Part shown: piece by piece, positions 44,106 to 52,195 of the stretch
Layout: the number at the start of each line of letters is the position of its first letter
How positions within the stretch are numbered: the stretch's first letter is position 1
NCBI RefSeq assembly: GCF_000959365.1
Contig: NZ_CP009555.1
Location: forward strand, 124,001 to 188,000
Direction of reading: 5' to 3'
Length of the DNA: 64,000 bases
Source: Burkholderia oklahomensis C6786
GTDB taxonomy: Bacteria > Pseudomonadota > Gammaproteobacteria > Burkholderiales > Burkholderiaceae
Notes under the pieces: model-generated
Seen by the model: only the letters and a program-made list of their open reading frames with translations
Database searches by the model: none
What the model was told of the DNA's origin: nothing
Position numbers and translations under genes: made by a program

Positions 44106-45823
44106 ACACCCACCCCTTGATCGTAGATCGACTCGGAATCGACGCGATCGGCGAGCATTGCGCGCCCCACCGCCATGATGAGCGCCACTGCGCCGTCGAT
44201 TTTGTTGTCGTTGCCTTGCTTGATTGGGCGTACCACGTCGTCGTTGCCCGGGAGGTTCTTGCCGATGACGTTGCCGATACACCACGTCATGATTGGGTTG
44301 CCGTCATGATGGAATCGGCGCGACGTAATCGCCGCCTCAAGCTCTTTCATCGGATCCGACATGTTCGTGTAGTTCTGCACGATCGTGACCGGCGTCAACC
44401 CTTCATCCTCGAGCTGGTGCGACAGGTTCGTCGCGCCATGCGGGTCGAGCGGCGTGCATTGCACCGGACACTGCTGGTTCGCATCTTTCGCTTCTTCCAG
44501 AATGTCGCGATAGTCAATCTCCGCGCCATCTGTTTCGAGCAGACAGCCCCGATTGACCCACGCCTGATACCGCTCCGCCATACGACGGTTTTCCGTGTTG
44601 CGCACGGTATCCTCGGGCACCCAGAAGCGTGGCGCCACGCAGAAGTAGTGCCGCCACCCATCGATATCGCGCCAGAAAAGGCGAGCCATGCTGTTCAAGT
44701 CAAGCTTGCGCGCCATGTCGAGCGCAAGCACGCAATCTTGCCCCTCGAACTGTTCAAGGGTCAGCGATCGGTCTTCGCACGCTTTCCAGTCTTCGAGGTT
44801 GAAATAGCCCGCCTTGGCCGACGTCCAGACGTTCAAGTGCTTCATCTTGAACGTGTTCGTGAAGCGCGCCGACTTGATCGCGCGCTGCTGCTGGCTTTCC
44901 AGATACTCCTGGTAGACCGAGATTCCGATATTCGGATTGGCTTTCGCCAGCACGCGCGGATCGGTCCAATCGTCCCCTTCGTCGATCGTCCAGATCCAGC
45001 CGAAAAGCTCGTCGTCGGGCACCGTCCCTTCGAGCATTTCGACCACTTGCCGGCGCTTGTCGTAGCATGGCCCCTCGATGTCCGCGCCCGCAGTGGTGAT
45101 GATGAACATGAGCGGCTGCCTGCGCGCGCCCATGCCGGTCAGCATCGTTTCGTACAGTGCGGCGCTATCGTGCTCGTGGTACTCATCGACAATGGAGCAC
45201 GATGGCGACGCGCCGTCGCCCGGGTTGCCAATCAGCGGCTCGAAGCGACTGCCGTCCTCGGGCTTGTTCATGTTCGATGCATTCACCTCAATGCCAGCCG
45301 CAACGATCAACTCAGGCGAGCGCTTCACCATCAGCCGCGCCGGGCGAAAGACCTCCCAGGCCTGCTTTTCAGTCGTCGCGCCGGCGTACACCTCGGCACC
45401 GAACTCGTCGTCCAGCACGAACATGCCGATACCGACACCCGCCGCAATGACAGATTTGCCATTCTTCCGTGGCACTTCCCAGTAGCTCTCGCGAAACCTT
45501 CGCTTTCCGGTGCGCTTGTTGAGCCAGCCGAACGTCGCCATCAGGCCGAACTTCTGCCAGGGCTCCAACGTCACGAGTTGCTTTTTGAATGCCCACTCGC
45601 CCTTCGTGTGCGGCAGCAGTTCAATCAGTGCGAGCTTTCGCTCGGCCGCCTCCGGATCGAACTTCCATCGGAAATCCTTCTTGCGGCTCGCCGCAAGGTC
45701 GTCAAGGTGGCGCTTGCACGCAAGTTGCACATACCGGCAAGCAGGGCGCTTGCCACGAACGACGTCTCGCGCGAACTTGAGCCCCTGCTCTACGCGCGGG
45801 AAATTCGTCGCCATGTCTTCCAA
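44102..45823 (-). CDS. terL: Terminase large subunit
   Basis: A 573-residue HK97-type terminase. The ATPase region has GSRSE-like [29 protein letters not shown] (Walker A-like RKNGKS) and [13 protein letters not shown] (Walker B with catalytic Glu). The nuclease part contains [16 protein letters not shown] and acidic residues in DILEEAKD and [26 protein letters not shown]. It cuts and packages DNA with TerS. The start at 45823 directly abuts Ter[11 protein letters not shown] nine bases later is an alternative. Confidence 0.95.
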   Translation of the reverse strand: MEDMATNFPRVEQGLKFARDVVRGKRPACRYVQLACKRHLDDLAASRKKDFRWKFDPEAAERKLALIELLPHTKGEWAFKKQLVTLEPWQKFGLMATFGWLNKRTGKRRFRESYWEVPRKNGKSVIAAGVGIGMFVLDDEFGAEVYAGATTEKQAWEVFRPARLMVKRSPELIVAAGIEVNASNMNKPEDGSRFEPLIGNPGDGASPSCSIVDEYHEHDSAALYETMLTGMGARRQPLMFIITTAGADIEGPCYDKRRQVVEMLEGTVPDDELFGWIWTIDEGDDWTDPRVLAKANPNIGISVYQEYLESQQQRAIKSARFTNTFKMKHLNVWTSAKAGYFNLEDWKACEDRSLTLEQFEGQDCVLALDMARKLDLNSMARLFWRDIDGWRHYFCVAPRFWVPEDTVRNTENRRMAERYQAWVNRGCLLETDGAEIDYRDILEEAKDANQQCPVQCTPLDPHGATNLSHQLEDEGLTPVTIVQNYTNMSDPMKELEAAITSRRFHHDGNPIMTWCIGNVIGKNLPGNDDVVRPIKQGNDNKIDGAVALIMAVGRAMLADRVDSESIYDQGVGV

Positions 45824-46309
45824 TCATTTGCCGAGCAGCTTCGCGAAAGGGTTGTCTGGTGTCTGTGGTTTTACGCCGACCAAACGCTGCCGACTCGCTG
45901 GGTCGAGCCCCAGCATTGCGCCGAAGCTCGCCATTTGCGCCGCTGCTTCCTTCACAACGGTCGCAGCCGGATTCTTCATCGGGCTGCCTTGCGAGCTGTC
46001 GACGACAGGGCCGTTGCGAGTCAAATCGTCCTGGGCGGTTCGCCAATTGCCGTAGGCCGAACAGAAGATTTCGACGATGTGTAGGTCGGTCTCTTGCAGA
46101 ATTTTCTGCTCGCACAAGCGCGGAACGACACGCTCCCACATGTCCCGCGCCTCGCCGGCAATCCAGCCCGGCGGCTCGATGTTCGTGACCAAGCCGAAAT
46201 CCGGCTCGTCCTTATTCAGCACGCGTTTGCCGGGATTTCCCGCAGCGATTTTCCGTGCCGTCGGCTTGGGTTTTCTGCCCCGGCCCGGCACTGTCGCGAT
46301 CCCTCCCAC
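45824..46309 (-). CDS. terS: Terminase small subunit, P27 family
   Basis: A 161-residue P27-type small terminase: GRGRKPKPTARKIAAGNPGKR is the family's signature N-terminus, followed by EARDMWERVVPRLCEQKILQETDLHIVEIFCSAYGNWRTAQDDL. It recognises the packaging site, which is expected just upstream (46310-46457). Confidence 0.95.
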   Translation of the reverse strand: MGGIATVPGRGRKPKPTARKIAAGNPGKRVLNKDEPDFGLVTNIEPPGWIAGEARDMWERVVPRLCEQKILQETDLHIVEIFCSAYGNWRTAQDDLTRNGPVVDSSQGSPMKNPAATVVKEAAAQMASFGAMLGLDPASRQRLVGVKPQTPDNPFAKLLGK

Positions 46310-46457
46310 TGGCCAACTCCTGAATTTTTAATTTCGCGGGCGTAAAAATTCGACGAAGCGGGCGGTCCCGAAGGCAGCGCCTCTCAGACTTTTTTACCCC
46401 CCCTCCCCGCCCGGCGCATTCGCCGGGCTGGCAACGACGGGGGCAGCCGCCACCACG
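46310..46457. other. Candidate cos/packaging region
   Basis: A gene-free 148 bp between TerS and HNH genes, where cos lies in HK97-like phages with this gene order. It contains a C-run (ACCCCCCCTCCCC near 46397) and the hairpin CCCGGCG-CATT-CGCCGGG near 46411-46430. The exact cut site cannot be read from the sequence. Confidence 0.4.
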
Positions 46458-46814
46458 TCACCGCAACCGCTCGCGCGCCGTCTTCGTGGCATGACAGTCA
46501 CGGCAGATCGCTTGCAGGTTCTCGTCGCGGTCTGTCCCGCCGCGCGCCTTCGAGATAACGTGGTCGACAGCAGTTGCCGGTGTCACGCGCCCGGCTTGCA
46601 GGCAGGGCTGACACAGGCCGCTGTCGCGACGCAGGATGCGCTGCCTGATCTTGTCCCACGCGGCTCCGTATCCCCGCGCATGGCGGTTGCCGCGCACCGC
46701 GTCGGGCTTCCACTTCACCGCCTCATGAGTGTGCTGCTCGCAGTACGACTTGCCGTCCGCAACAAGCGCGCCGCATCCTCGGTGCTTGCAGGGCTTCATC
46801 GGTCGTCGTGCCAT
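46458..46814 (-). CDS. HNH endonuclease
   Basis: A 118-residue phage HNH nuclease. The N-terminus has a zinc-binding CKHRGCGALVADGKSYCEQH cluster. The HNH core is LCQPCLQAGRVTPATAVDHVISKARGGTDRDENLQAICRDCHATKT. HNH proteins next to terminase are required for cos cleavage in HK97-like phages. This is the first gene of the leftward late operon. Confidence 0.93.
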   Translation of the reverse strand: MARRPMKPCKHRGCGALVADGKSYCEQHTHEAVKWKPDAVRGNRHARGYGAAWDKIRQRILRRDSGLCQPCLQAGRVTPATAVDHVISKARGGTDRDENLQAICRDCHATKTARERLR

Positions 46815-46827
46815 CTCGCCAAAATCT

Positions 46828-46866
46828 CGCTAACTTTGTTTGCATTTTTGTTAGCATTTTGCTAAC
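46828..46866. promoter_or_regulatory. Operator/promoter of the RelE-XRE pair
   Basis: GTTAGCATTTTGCTAAC (46850-46866) is a 17-bp perfect inverted repeat, and GCTAACTTTGTTTGC (46829-46843) is a second, imperfect one, directly before the toxin start at 46875. Such paired repeats are typical autoregulatory sites of type II toxin-antitoxin operons. Confidence 0.75.
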
Positions 46867-46874
46867 ATGCGTTT

Positions 46875-47132
46875 ATGCACTCAATCGAATTCACCAAACA
46901 AGCCGCCCAAGCCCTCAAGGCAATGCCGCGCAACATTTCGGCGACGATTCGGGCAAAGATCGATGCACTGGCAGTTGACCCCTACGCACCGAATCCGAAC
47001 GCGAAGAAGTTGGCGGGACAGCCCGGCTACCGGCTCCGAGTTGGCGATTGGCGTGTGTTGTACGAAATCGAAGATGGCCGCGTCGTGATCGTTGTGCTGG
47101 CCGTCAAACCCCGTGGAGGTGCCTACAAATGA
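46875..47132 (+). CDS. RelE/ParE-family toxin
   Basis: An 85-residue RelE-fold protein: MHSIEFTKQAAQALKAMPRNISATIRAKIDALAVDP, then YRLRVGDWRVLYEIEDGRVVIVVLAVKPRGGAYK, with the conserved RxGxWRxxYEI strand. It probably cleaves mRNA at the ribosome. The toxin gene comes first, as in HigBA-like systems, and its end overlaps the antitoxin start by 4 bp. Confidence 0.92.
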   Translation: MHSIEFTKQAAQALKAMPRNISATIRAKIDALAVDPYAPNPNAKKLAGQPGYRLRVGDWRVLYEIEDGRVVIVVLAVKPRGGAYK

Positions 47133-47515
47133 CCGAAGTTCAATTTATCGAGCAGGACGGCCACCGGGCCTTTGCCGTGGTCCCCATCGAACTGTGGGAC
47201 CGCGTGAAGGACCTGATCGAAGATCTCGAAGATGAAGCGCTCTACGCGCAGGCCAAGGCAAGCGACGACGGCCGCCGCATCCCGGCCGCTGTGCTCGATG
47301 CTGAACTGGCGGGCGATCACCCTGTTCGAGCTTGGCGCAACCATCTGCGCATGACGCAAGATGCGCTCGCCGCAGCAGCGGGGATCAGCAAGCCGTATCT
47401 CAGCCAGATCGAAACCCGGCAGCGCGTCGGCACTACCGACGTGCTGTCTAAGATCGCCAGCGCACTTGCCGTGCCCGTCGACGACTTGATCGAGCCACCG
47501 CCCGCACAGTCGTAA
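47129..47515 (+). CDS. XRE-family antitoxin
   Basis: A 128-residue protein starting MTEVQFIEQDGHRAFAVVPIELWDRVKDLIEDLEDEALY, an antitoxin-type N-terminal arm, followed by an XRE helix-turn-helix (RNHLRMTQDALAAAAGISKPYLSQIETRQRVGTTDVLSKIASALAVPVDDLI). It should neutralise the RelE toxin and bind the repeats at 46828-46866. The pair may stabilise the prophage or act in defence. Confidence 0.92.
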   Translation: MTEVQFIEQDGHRAFAVVPIELWDRVKDLIEDLEDEALYAQAKASDDGRRIPAAVLDAELAGDHPVRAWRNHLRMTQDALAAAAGISKPYLSQIETRQRVGTTDVLSKIASALAVPVDDLIEPPPAQS

Positions 47516-47836
47516 CGCAATGTCGCTCGTCTCGTCGATCTGCGTAATGCAGTCGCATGAACGCGATGACCGCCACAGCCGCACGCACACAGTGCGGACG
47601 ACGGCGGAACATCAGAACGGCCATAGCAACTCCGGGCGCGGAAATGAAAAAGCCCCGCGCGGCGAACCGGCGGGGCTTCTCGCATACAACTTGTGCAGCA
47701 TGGCAAAAATCATATGCTGCTGTAACAGCGATGTCAAGAAGATATTTCAGACGCTCATGCACACCACGCTCCGAATTTTCGGGCAGCGAACCGGCGTTCG
47801 CGAATCAGTCTTCGCACAAAGAAGTTGGAGTCCGCA
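47516..47836. other. Gene-free stretch with a bidirectional terminator
   Basis: 321 bp without a supported gene. AAGCCCCGC/GCGGGGCTT at 47650-47678 is a 9-bp stem; on the minus strand it is followed by TTTCATTT and on the plus strand by CTCGC, so it terminates leftward transcription best and may block read-through between the toxin-antitoxin genes and the OLD remnant. AT-rich sequence at 47700-47770 may hold a promoter for the next gene. Confidence 0.5.
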
Positions 47837-48418
47837 ATGAAGATCCAATCCGCACGCATCAAGAACTTCCGCACGCTGAAAGATGTAACGATCTCCTTCG
47901 ATTCCGTCACGACATTCATAGGGCCGAACGGCGCCGGGAAGTCAACTGTGCTACGGGCGCTCGACTGGTACTTTAACGGAAGGCCTGGTTCGTTGACGGA
48001 GAAGGATTACTCCTTCGGAGCGACTGATGAAGACATCGAAGTTCAGGTTACGTTCACGGACCTCACAGAAAAAGATCGGAATGAGCTCGGCAAGTACGCT
48101 CCGGCAGGTGTCACAACATTCACCGCATGGAAGCGTCGCGGCCAAGATGGTTCCGAAAGCCTGTCTGCGAACTCGAAGAGCTATGCGCCATTCAACGCCG
48201 TCCGCGGTAAGGGATCGGCTGCCGACAAGAAGGCAGTTTACAACGAACTGCGGACATCAGATTCATCGCTTGGTCTCCCGGCTTGGACAAATGTTGATGC
48301 CGTCAACCAAGCTATGACGACCTGGGAGGCTGCTCACAACGACCAACTCGTCGATGCACCAAAACCATTCCCGGGACTCGCAGATACCTTGAAATGGGTA
48401 ACCATTCATTTCAGTTGA
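47837..48418 (+). pseudogene. Truncated OLD-family nuclease (N-terminal ATPase part)
   Basis: A 193-residue frame starting MKIQSARIKNFRTLKDVTISFD with GGAG 7 bp upstream. It has the ABC-type N-terminal ATPase of OLD nucleases, including Walker A GPNGAGKST (about residues 33-41). OLD proteins are about 550-700 residues with a C-terminal Toprim nuclease; here the frame stops after LADTLKWVTIHFS and no signature motif, Walker B or Toprim follows. The break coincides with the promoter of the QueC cassette, so the cassette's arrival probably truncated an older defence gene. Confidence 0.8.
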
Positions 48419-48442
48419 CTCCTTAAGAGCTCGGCTTAAAAT
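48415..48442 (+). promoter_or_regulatory. Sigma-70-type promoter of the QueC cassette
   Basis: TTGACT (48415-48420) and TAAAAT (48437-48442) are separated by 16 bp and lie at the junction with the truncated OLD gene, about 140 bp before the first cassette start codon. The intervening leader has no obvious regulator-binding palindrome. Confidence 0.6.
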
Positions 48443-48581
48443 AGTTTTATGGCAACCCATGCCAAATTTCACCAGAAATACCAGTGATAGCTTCACTATA
48501 ACAGGCGCTCATTGGCACTCAATTTACTCGAACAATTGCGACGAGTGTTTAACGTTCCATACCAACGGAAACGGGGGAAGT

Positions 48582-48950
48582 ATGTCTGGAGGCGGTGGTG
48601 GTGGTGGTGACTGGCGGCCGGAGCCGAAGGCGCCAGTGTCGCGACAGGAAGGAGGCAATGGTGGCGGCACGCCTGGAGATCCATGTGTCATCGACGAAGT
48701 GACGTCCCTCAATTCGGTTTCCCCCGCTGCGTTGCGTAATGTGGGAGTAGGTGCCCTGCTCGACGTGATGTTTATCGCAGGCCCCCCGCAACGACTTGTC
48801 GTGCAGAATAATACGGGGCAAATCGCCGGGTCACTTACTTCCCGCTCCATGCTTCAGATTATCGAATGCATCCAGAGTGGCCGTCGGTACGTCGCAGAAG
48901 TATTGGGTATTCAGGGCGGTTCGTGTCAGGTGCGAGTGCGACTAGCATGA
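48582..48950 (+). CDS. Small protein with polyglycine N-terminus, first gene of QueC cassette
   Basis: A 122-residue protein starting MSGGGGGGGDWRPEPKAP; GGGGGAAG lies just upstream, and no good start is available further out. A flexible Gly/Pro-rich arm (about 1-40) precedes a compact beta-rich domain (about 45-122: VGVGALLDVMFIAGPPQRLVVQNNTGQIAGSLTSRS...AEVLGIQGGSCQVRVRLA), which loosely resembles HIRAN-type small beta barrels. Its stop codon overlaps the next start (ATGA). A glycine-rich free N-terminus beside a QueC gene recalls the N-terminal-glycine proteins modified by QueC-like enzymes in CBASS. However, residue 2 is Ser, so Gly would be exposed only after extra trimming. Substrate role is inference. 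Confidence 0.7.
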   Translation: MSGGGGGGGDWRPEPKAPVSRQEGGNGGGTPGDPCVIDEVTSLNSVSPAALRNVGVGALLDVMFIAGPPQRLVVQNNTGQIAGSLTSRSMLQIIECIQSGRRYVAEVLGIQGGSCQVRVRLA

Positions 48951-50146
48951 CGCACAGCGAAATTGCCGTCGTTGGTGGCGTCTATCACGAACATTGCATC
49001 TGGCCCGAATGGGACCAAATCTTCGGTTCCGGGGGACGAGCGGCCGCCGCGCTCGTCAGCCACATCGACAAGGTGACGCTGTACACCTATGTTCGGTCGG
49101 ACATTGAAACTGAGTTCAAGACGGCTGCAACGCTATACAAATTCAACCTTGTCGCAGTCCCTACTCAGACCGCCATCTCGTTCGACTATGTGCATTGCAT
49201 GTCGCCCCCCGTCATCCGACCAGTTCTCTCGCGCATCCCCGCGCACGCACCAATCCAAGTGAGCGCCGATGCAGTGCTGCGTTTCGGGATGCTGGAGGGC
49301 TCGGGAAAGGTGAGCGCGAAATGGTGCGTTTACGACCCACAATCGGCCTTCCATCCGGAACCGTTCTGGGACAACGGCAGCCAAGCCGAGCACCTTGCGA
49401 TTGTAGCGAACCGAAGCGAGATTACGGCGATGGCGAAAAATTCAGACCCGAAGACGGCTGCAACAAGGCTACTAGAACGCGGCGCTGAAGTCATTGTGGT
49501 CAAGTCCGGGCCGGCCGGTGCGTACGTCTATACCGCCGCCGGTGCAGAGGAACATATCCCCGCTTATCGTAGCCCTACGGTTTGGACCCTCGGCTCAGGT
49601 GATGTATTTGCCGCCATTTTTGCCGCGCAATGGGCGATACACCGGGCCAGCCCCACTGTCGCGGCTGAGTTCGCCTCTCGTGCTGTCTCACAGTATGCGG
49701 AAACGATGAGTTTGCCCGCGGTGCCTGCGCAGACGTTGTCAGAGATCCCAAACAAACCTGCCGCCACGGTCTCCGGAAAGGTCTATTTGGCCAGCCCATT
49801 CTTCAATCTTGGACAACGGTGGCTGGTGGACGAGGCTCGGCACTGCCTAACTGAACTTGGTCTGACGGTGTTCTCCCCAGTTCATGACATCGGCCGAGGT
49901 CCTGCTCATGATGTCGCACCGAAAGACATCTACGCCCTGAACTCTTGCGACCGAGTTTTCGCAATTCTCGACGGCCTCGACGCAGGCACGGTCTTCGAAG
50001 TCGGCTACGCCCGCGCGAAGAGCATCCCAGTATATGCGCTTGCCCAAGCGGTCAATTGGGAGGATCTAAAAATGGTTGTTGGCTCGGACTGCAAGATGTA
50101 CCTCGACTTTGTGACGGCACTGCATCACACAGCGTGGAAGGCATGA
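48947..50146 (+). CDS. PfkB-type kinase fused to nucleoside 2-deoxyribosyltransferase
   Basis: A 399-residue fusion. Residues 1-265 are a ribokinase/PfkB domain with VVKSGPAGAYVY (185-195) and the catalytic anion-hole motif GSGD (216-219, Asp219 the base). Residues 277-399 are a nucleoside 2-deoxyribosyltransferase: KVYLASPFF (278-286), FSPVHDIGRG, and LDGLDAGTVFEVGYA with Asp345 and the nucleophile Glu351. The start is the ATG overlapping the previous stop (ATGA), and the end overlaps the QueC start likewise. Both domains look catalytically complete. Together they could release or exchange a base and phosphorylate a nucleoside; the natural substrate is unknown, but a deazaguanine base is suggested by QueC next door. 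Confidence 0.85.
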   Translation: MTHSEIAVVGGVYHEHCIWPEWDQIFGSGGRAAAALVSHIDKVTLYTYVRSDIETEFKTAATLYKFNLVAVPTQTAISFDYVHCMSPPVIRPVLSRIPAHAPIQVSADAVLRFGMLEGSGKVSAKWCVYDPQSAFHPEPFWDNGSQAEHLAIVANRSEITAMAKNSDPKTAATRLLERGAEVIVVKSGPAGAYVYTAAGAEEHIPAYRSPTVWTLGSGDVFAAIFAAQWAIHRASPTVAAEFASRAVSQYAETMSLPAVPAQTLSEIPNKPAATVSGKVYLASPFFNLGQRWLVDEARHCLTELGLTVFSPVHDIGRGPAHDVAPKDIYALNSCDRVFAILDGLDAGTVFEVGYARAKSIPVYALAQAVNWEDLKMVVGSDCKMYLDFVTALHHTAWKA

Positions 50147-50739
50147 GAACGGCACTTCTTCTGTCCGGGGGCATGGACTCGATCGCCATCGCCTACTGGG
50201 TGCGCCCGGCAGTCGGCATCACAGTAGCGTATGGCCAGCGCGCAGCTCAAGCGGAGGTTCGTGCCGCCGCTGCAGTTTGTGAAGCGCTAAACATTGAGCA
50301 TCACGTGATAGACGCCGACTTGAGCACGTTGGGTAGCGGCGACATGGCTGGCCTGGCGCCCTCGACGCTCGCTCCTGTATCGGAGTGGTGGCCATTTCGC
50401 AACCAGATGTTGGTCACTCTTGCGGCGATGAGAGCCGTCGCACTCGATGTGAACAGACTCTTGATAGGTTCGCTTCGGACCGATGGTATTCACGCGGACG
50501 GCAAGCCTGAGTTCATCGCGGCTATGAGCGCAGTGCTGCAATGCCAGGAAGGCGGTATAGCACTCGAAGCTCCCGCCATCAAGCTGAGCGGCGCGGAACT
50601 CATCAAGACGTCCGGCGTACCAATCGACTTGCTTGCATGGGCCCACTCCTGTCACGTCGCGAATGAAGCCTGCGGGATATGCCGCGGCTGCAGAAAGCAT
50701 TACGAGACGCTTGAGGAGCTTGGCTTTGCTCCGTACTGA
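50143..50739 (+). CDS. queC: QueC-type 7-cyano-7-deazaguanine synthase
   Basis: A 198-residue QueC-family PP-loop enzyme: SGGMDS (8-13), WPFRNQMLVTLAAMRA (about 83-98, the QueC vPxRN block) and the zinc site Cys170-x6-Cys177-x2-Cys180-x2-Cys183. QueC converts 7-carboxy-7-deazaguanine to preQ0 using ATP and ammonia. All active-site motifs are present. FolE, QueD and QueE are absent here, so it must use the host's carboxydeazaguanine or have another substrate. The start codon overlaps the kinase-transferase stop (ATGA). It is slightly shorter than housekeeping QueC (about 220-230). It shares little with the long QatC-like protein at 4316-5722. Confidence 0.88.
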   Translation: MRTALLLSGGMDSIAIAYWVRPAVGITVAYGQRAAQAEVRAAAAVCEALNIEHHVIDADLSTLGSGDMAGLAPSTLAPVSEWWPFRNQMLVTLAAMRAVALDVNRLLIGSLRTDGIHADGKPEFIAAMSAVLQCQEGGIALEAPAIKLSGAELIKTSGVPIDLLAWAHSCHVANEACGICRGCRKHYETLEELGFAPY

Positions 50740-51388
50740 TGACCCGAAACCGCTAGGTGATGGTCCGTATTCGGACTACATCTGGCCGGTTGACTCGAGC
50801 ACGCAGTTCGAGCCGCTCAGCGCCCCAGCGAGAAGGACATTTGTCGACGTGTTTGAGCAACGCCGTTCCACTCGCGCGCTCTCGCCTGCCCCTTTGGAGT
50901 TGACGGTCGGCGCGCTGCTTTTCGCGCTTGTGCCTCGATTCTGGAAAGAAGGGGACGTGCTGCGACGAAGCCGCCGCCCAACACTGTCGGCCGGGGCACT
51001 CCATCCAATCTCTGTGTTGCTATTCAGCGAGTCGGCCGTATTTCGCATAAATGCCGATTCGTGCATGCTCGAGAAGCTCGCGTTCACGACCGAGGTGCGG
51101 GATGCGTGGGTTAGTAAATGCCGGCGAGTACTTCCCGCAGCAAATGGAGCATTCATCACGCTTGTCGCCGACATGGCTCGTCCGATGAGCGCGTACGCGG
51201 ATAGCGAGACGCTCGTTTGGCGTGACGCCGGAGCTATGCTTCAGACGCTTGCACTCGTAGCCGAGTTGTTCGGGCTCGGCTTTTGCCCCCTGGGCATACT
51301 CGGCAGCGAAGTCGTTTCAGCCCTCCCATCGGGGGGGCAGCTTCTTGCTGCCGGTGCTGCGGCAATCGGATTGCCAGCTCAAGGCTGA
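50726..51388 (+). CDS. Nitroreductase / SagB-type FMN oxidoreductase
   Basis: A 220-residue protein with a TTG start chosen because GAGGAG lies 7 bp upstream; it overlaps the QueC end by 14 bp. It contains FEQRRSTRALSPAPLELTVGALLFA, SAGALHPISVLLFSESAVFRINADS and WRDAGAMLQTLALVAELFGLGFCPLG, the blocks of nitroreductase-fold SagB-type dehydrogenases that bind FMN. SagB proteins oxidise azolines in peptide natural products; others reduce nitro groups or double bonds. Here it may act on the product of QueC or on a modified peptide. The assignment to the superfamily is firm, the reaction is not. Confidence 0.8.
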   Translation: MLRTDDPKPLGDGPYSDYIWPVDSSTQFEPLSAPARRTFVDVFEQRRSTRALSPAPLELTVGALLFALVPRFWKEGDVLRRSRRPTLSAGALHPISVLLFSESAVFRINADSCMLEKLAFTTEVRDAWVSKCRRVLPAANGAFITLVADMARPMSAYADSETLVWRDAGAMLQTLALVAELFGLGFCPLGILGSEVVSALPSGGQLLAAGAAAIGLPAQG

Positions 51389-51403
51389 TCGGCACGGTAT
51401 CAA

Positions 51404-52195
51404 CTAGTGCATGCTCTCGTTATCGTCCACGAAGAGCTCGAGTTGGTTGGGCTGCGCACGCGTCTTCCGCATAATGGCGGATAGGCGTCGCATGTGGTCC
51501 CACATGAGCCCATCGAGCGTAGCTGCGGAAACATCGATCGCACGCGCGAACGCGATGAAACGCGCTTCTAGTTGCCGATAGTGCGTCTCTGCCTGCCACC
51601 CCTCCGGGAATAGGCCGAGGTGTTGACCAGCCCGAAGAATGTGAATGTCAAGAATCGCAACCTCGCAATGCGGGCGGATGTTACGAACTATCCATGAAGC
51701 CGTCTTGAGGCCGATACCTGGCAATTCGTTTAACCAGTCCCGAAAAGCGATGTCATCTACGGGCGGAGTGACGCCTGCCAGTTGCTCGAGGCAGCCGCTC
51801 AAGTACCGCGCCTTCTGTCGGATAAATCTGTATTTGCGCTCGCGACCTTGGAAGATAAAAGGCTCACTCAACGCATCCTCGAGCTCCTGCGCAGTAGTGC
51901 CCGGGCGCAGCAAGTTTCTCTCTCGAACGCGCGAATAGGCAGCCAAGGCTAACTCTGCCGGCATCCCCCACCCTCCGAGCAGGCATGCAGCGACTTCCTC
52001 CTCAAGTGAGCGACCAAGCCGAAAATCGCGGAAATTACCCGATTCGGTGTGTTGCCAAGCTTGCCCGCGCCAGTAGGCTGGCGTCATCAGTTCATCGAAC
52101 GCTCCCCAACGGATGCCGGGGAGCACCTCTTCATGGACGGAGGGCAAGGTCAGCTCGCGGAGCTCTCCGGCAATGTGGGCATACATGATCTGCAT
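51404..52195 (-). CDS. OGG-type DNA glycosylase/lyase (HhH-GPD)
   Basis: A 263-residue HhH-GPD protein. The helix-hairpin-helix is LPGIGLKTASWIVRN (158-172), the catalytic Lys is 164 and the catalytic Asp is 183 in ILDIHILRAG; the 19-residue spacing equals that of human OGG1 (Lys249/Asp268). The expected reaction is removal of 8-oxoguanine or a related base, with AP lyase activity. It converges on the nitroreductase gene with only a 15-bp gap, so it belongs to the same gained block though transcribed separately. OGG homologues together with QueC are accessory genes of type IV CBASS. Confidence 0.88.
   Translation of the reverse strand: MQIMYAHIAGELRELTLPSVHEEVLPGIRWGAFDELMTPAYWRGQAWQHTESGNFRDFRLGRSLEEEVAACLLGGWGMPAELALAAYSRVRERNLLRPGTTAQELEDALSEPFIFQGRERKYRFIRQKARYLSGCLEQLAGVTPPVDDIAFRDWLNELPGIGLKTASWIVRNIRPHCEVAILDIHILRAGQHLGLFPEGWQAETHYRQLEARFIAFARAIDVSAATLDGLMWDHMRRLSAIMRKTRAQPNQLELFVDDNESMH

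Noticed and set aside
44033..46084. 683-residue plus-strand ORF
   Set aside because: Antisense to the terminase genes; no motif and no ribosome site.
48582..52195. Complete type IV CBASS
   Set aside because: No CD-NTase, effector or TGT gene is present; only the QueC and OGG parts match.
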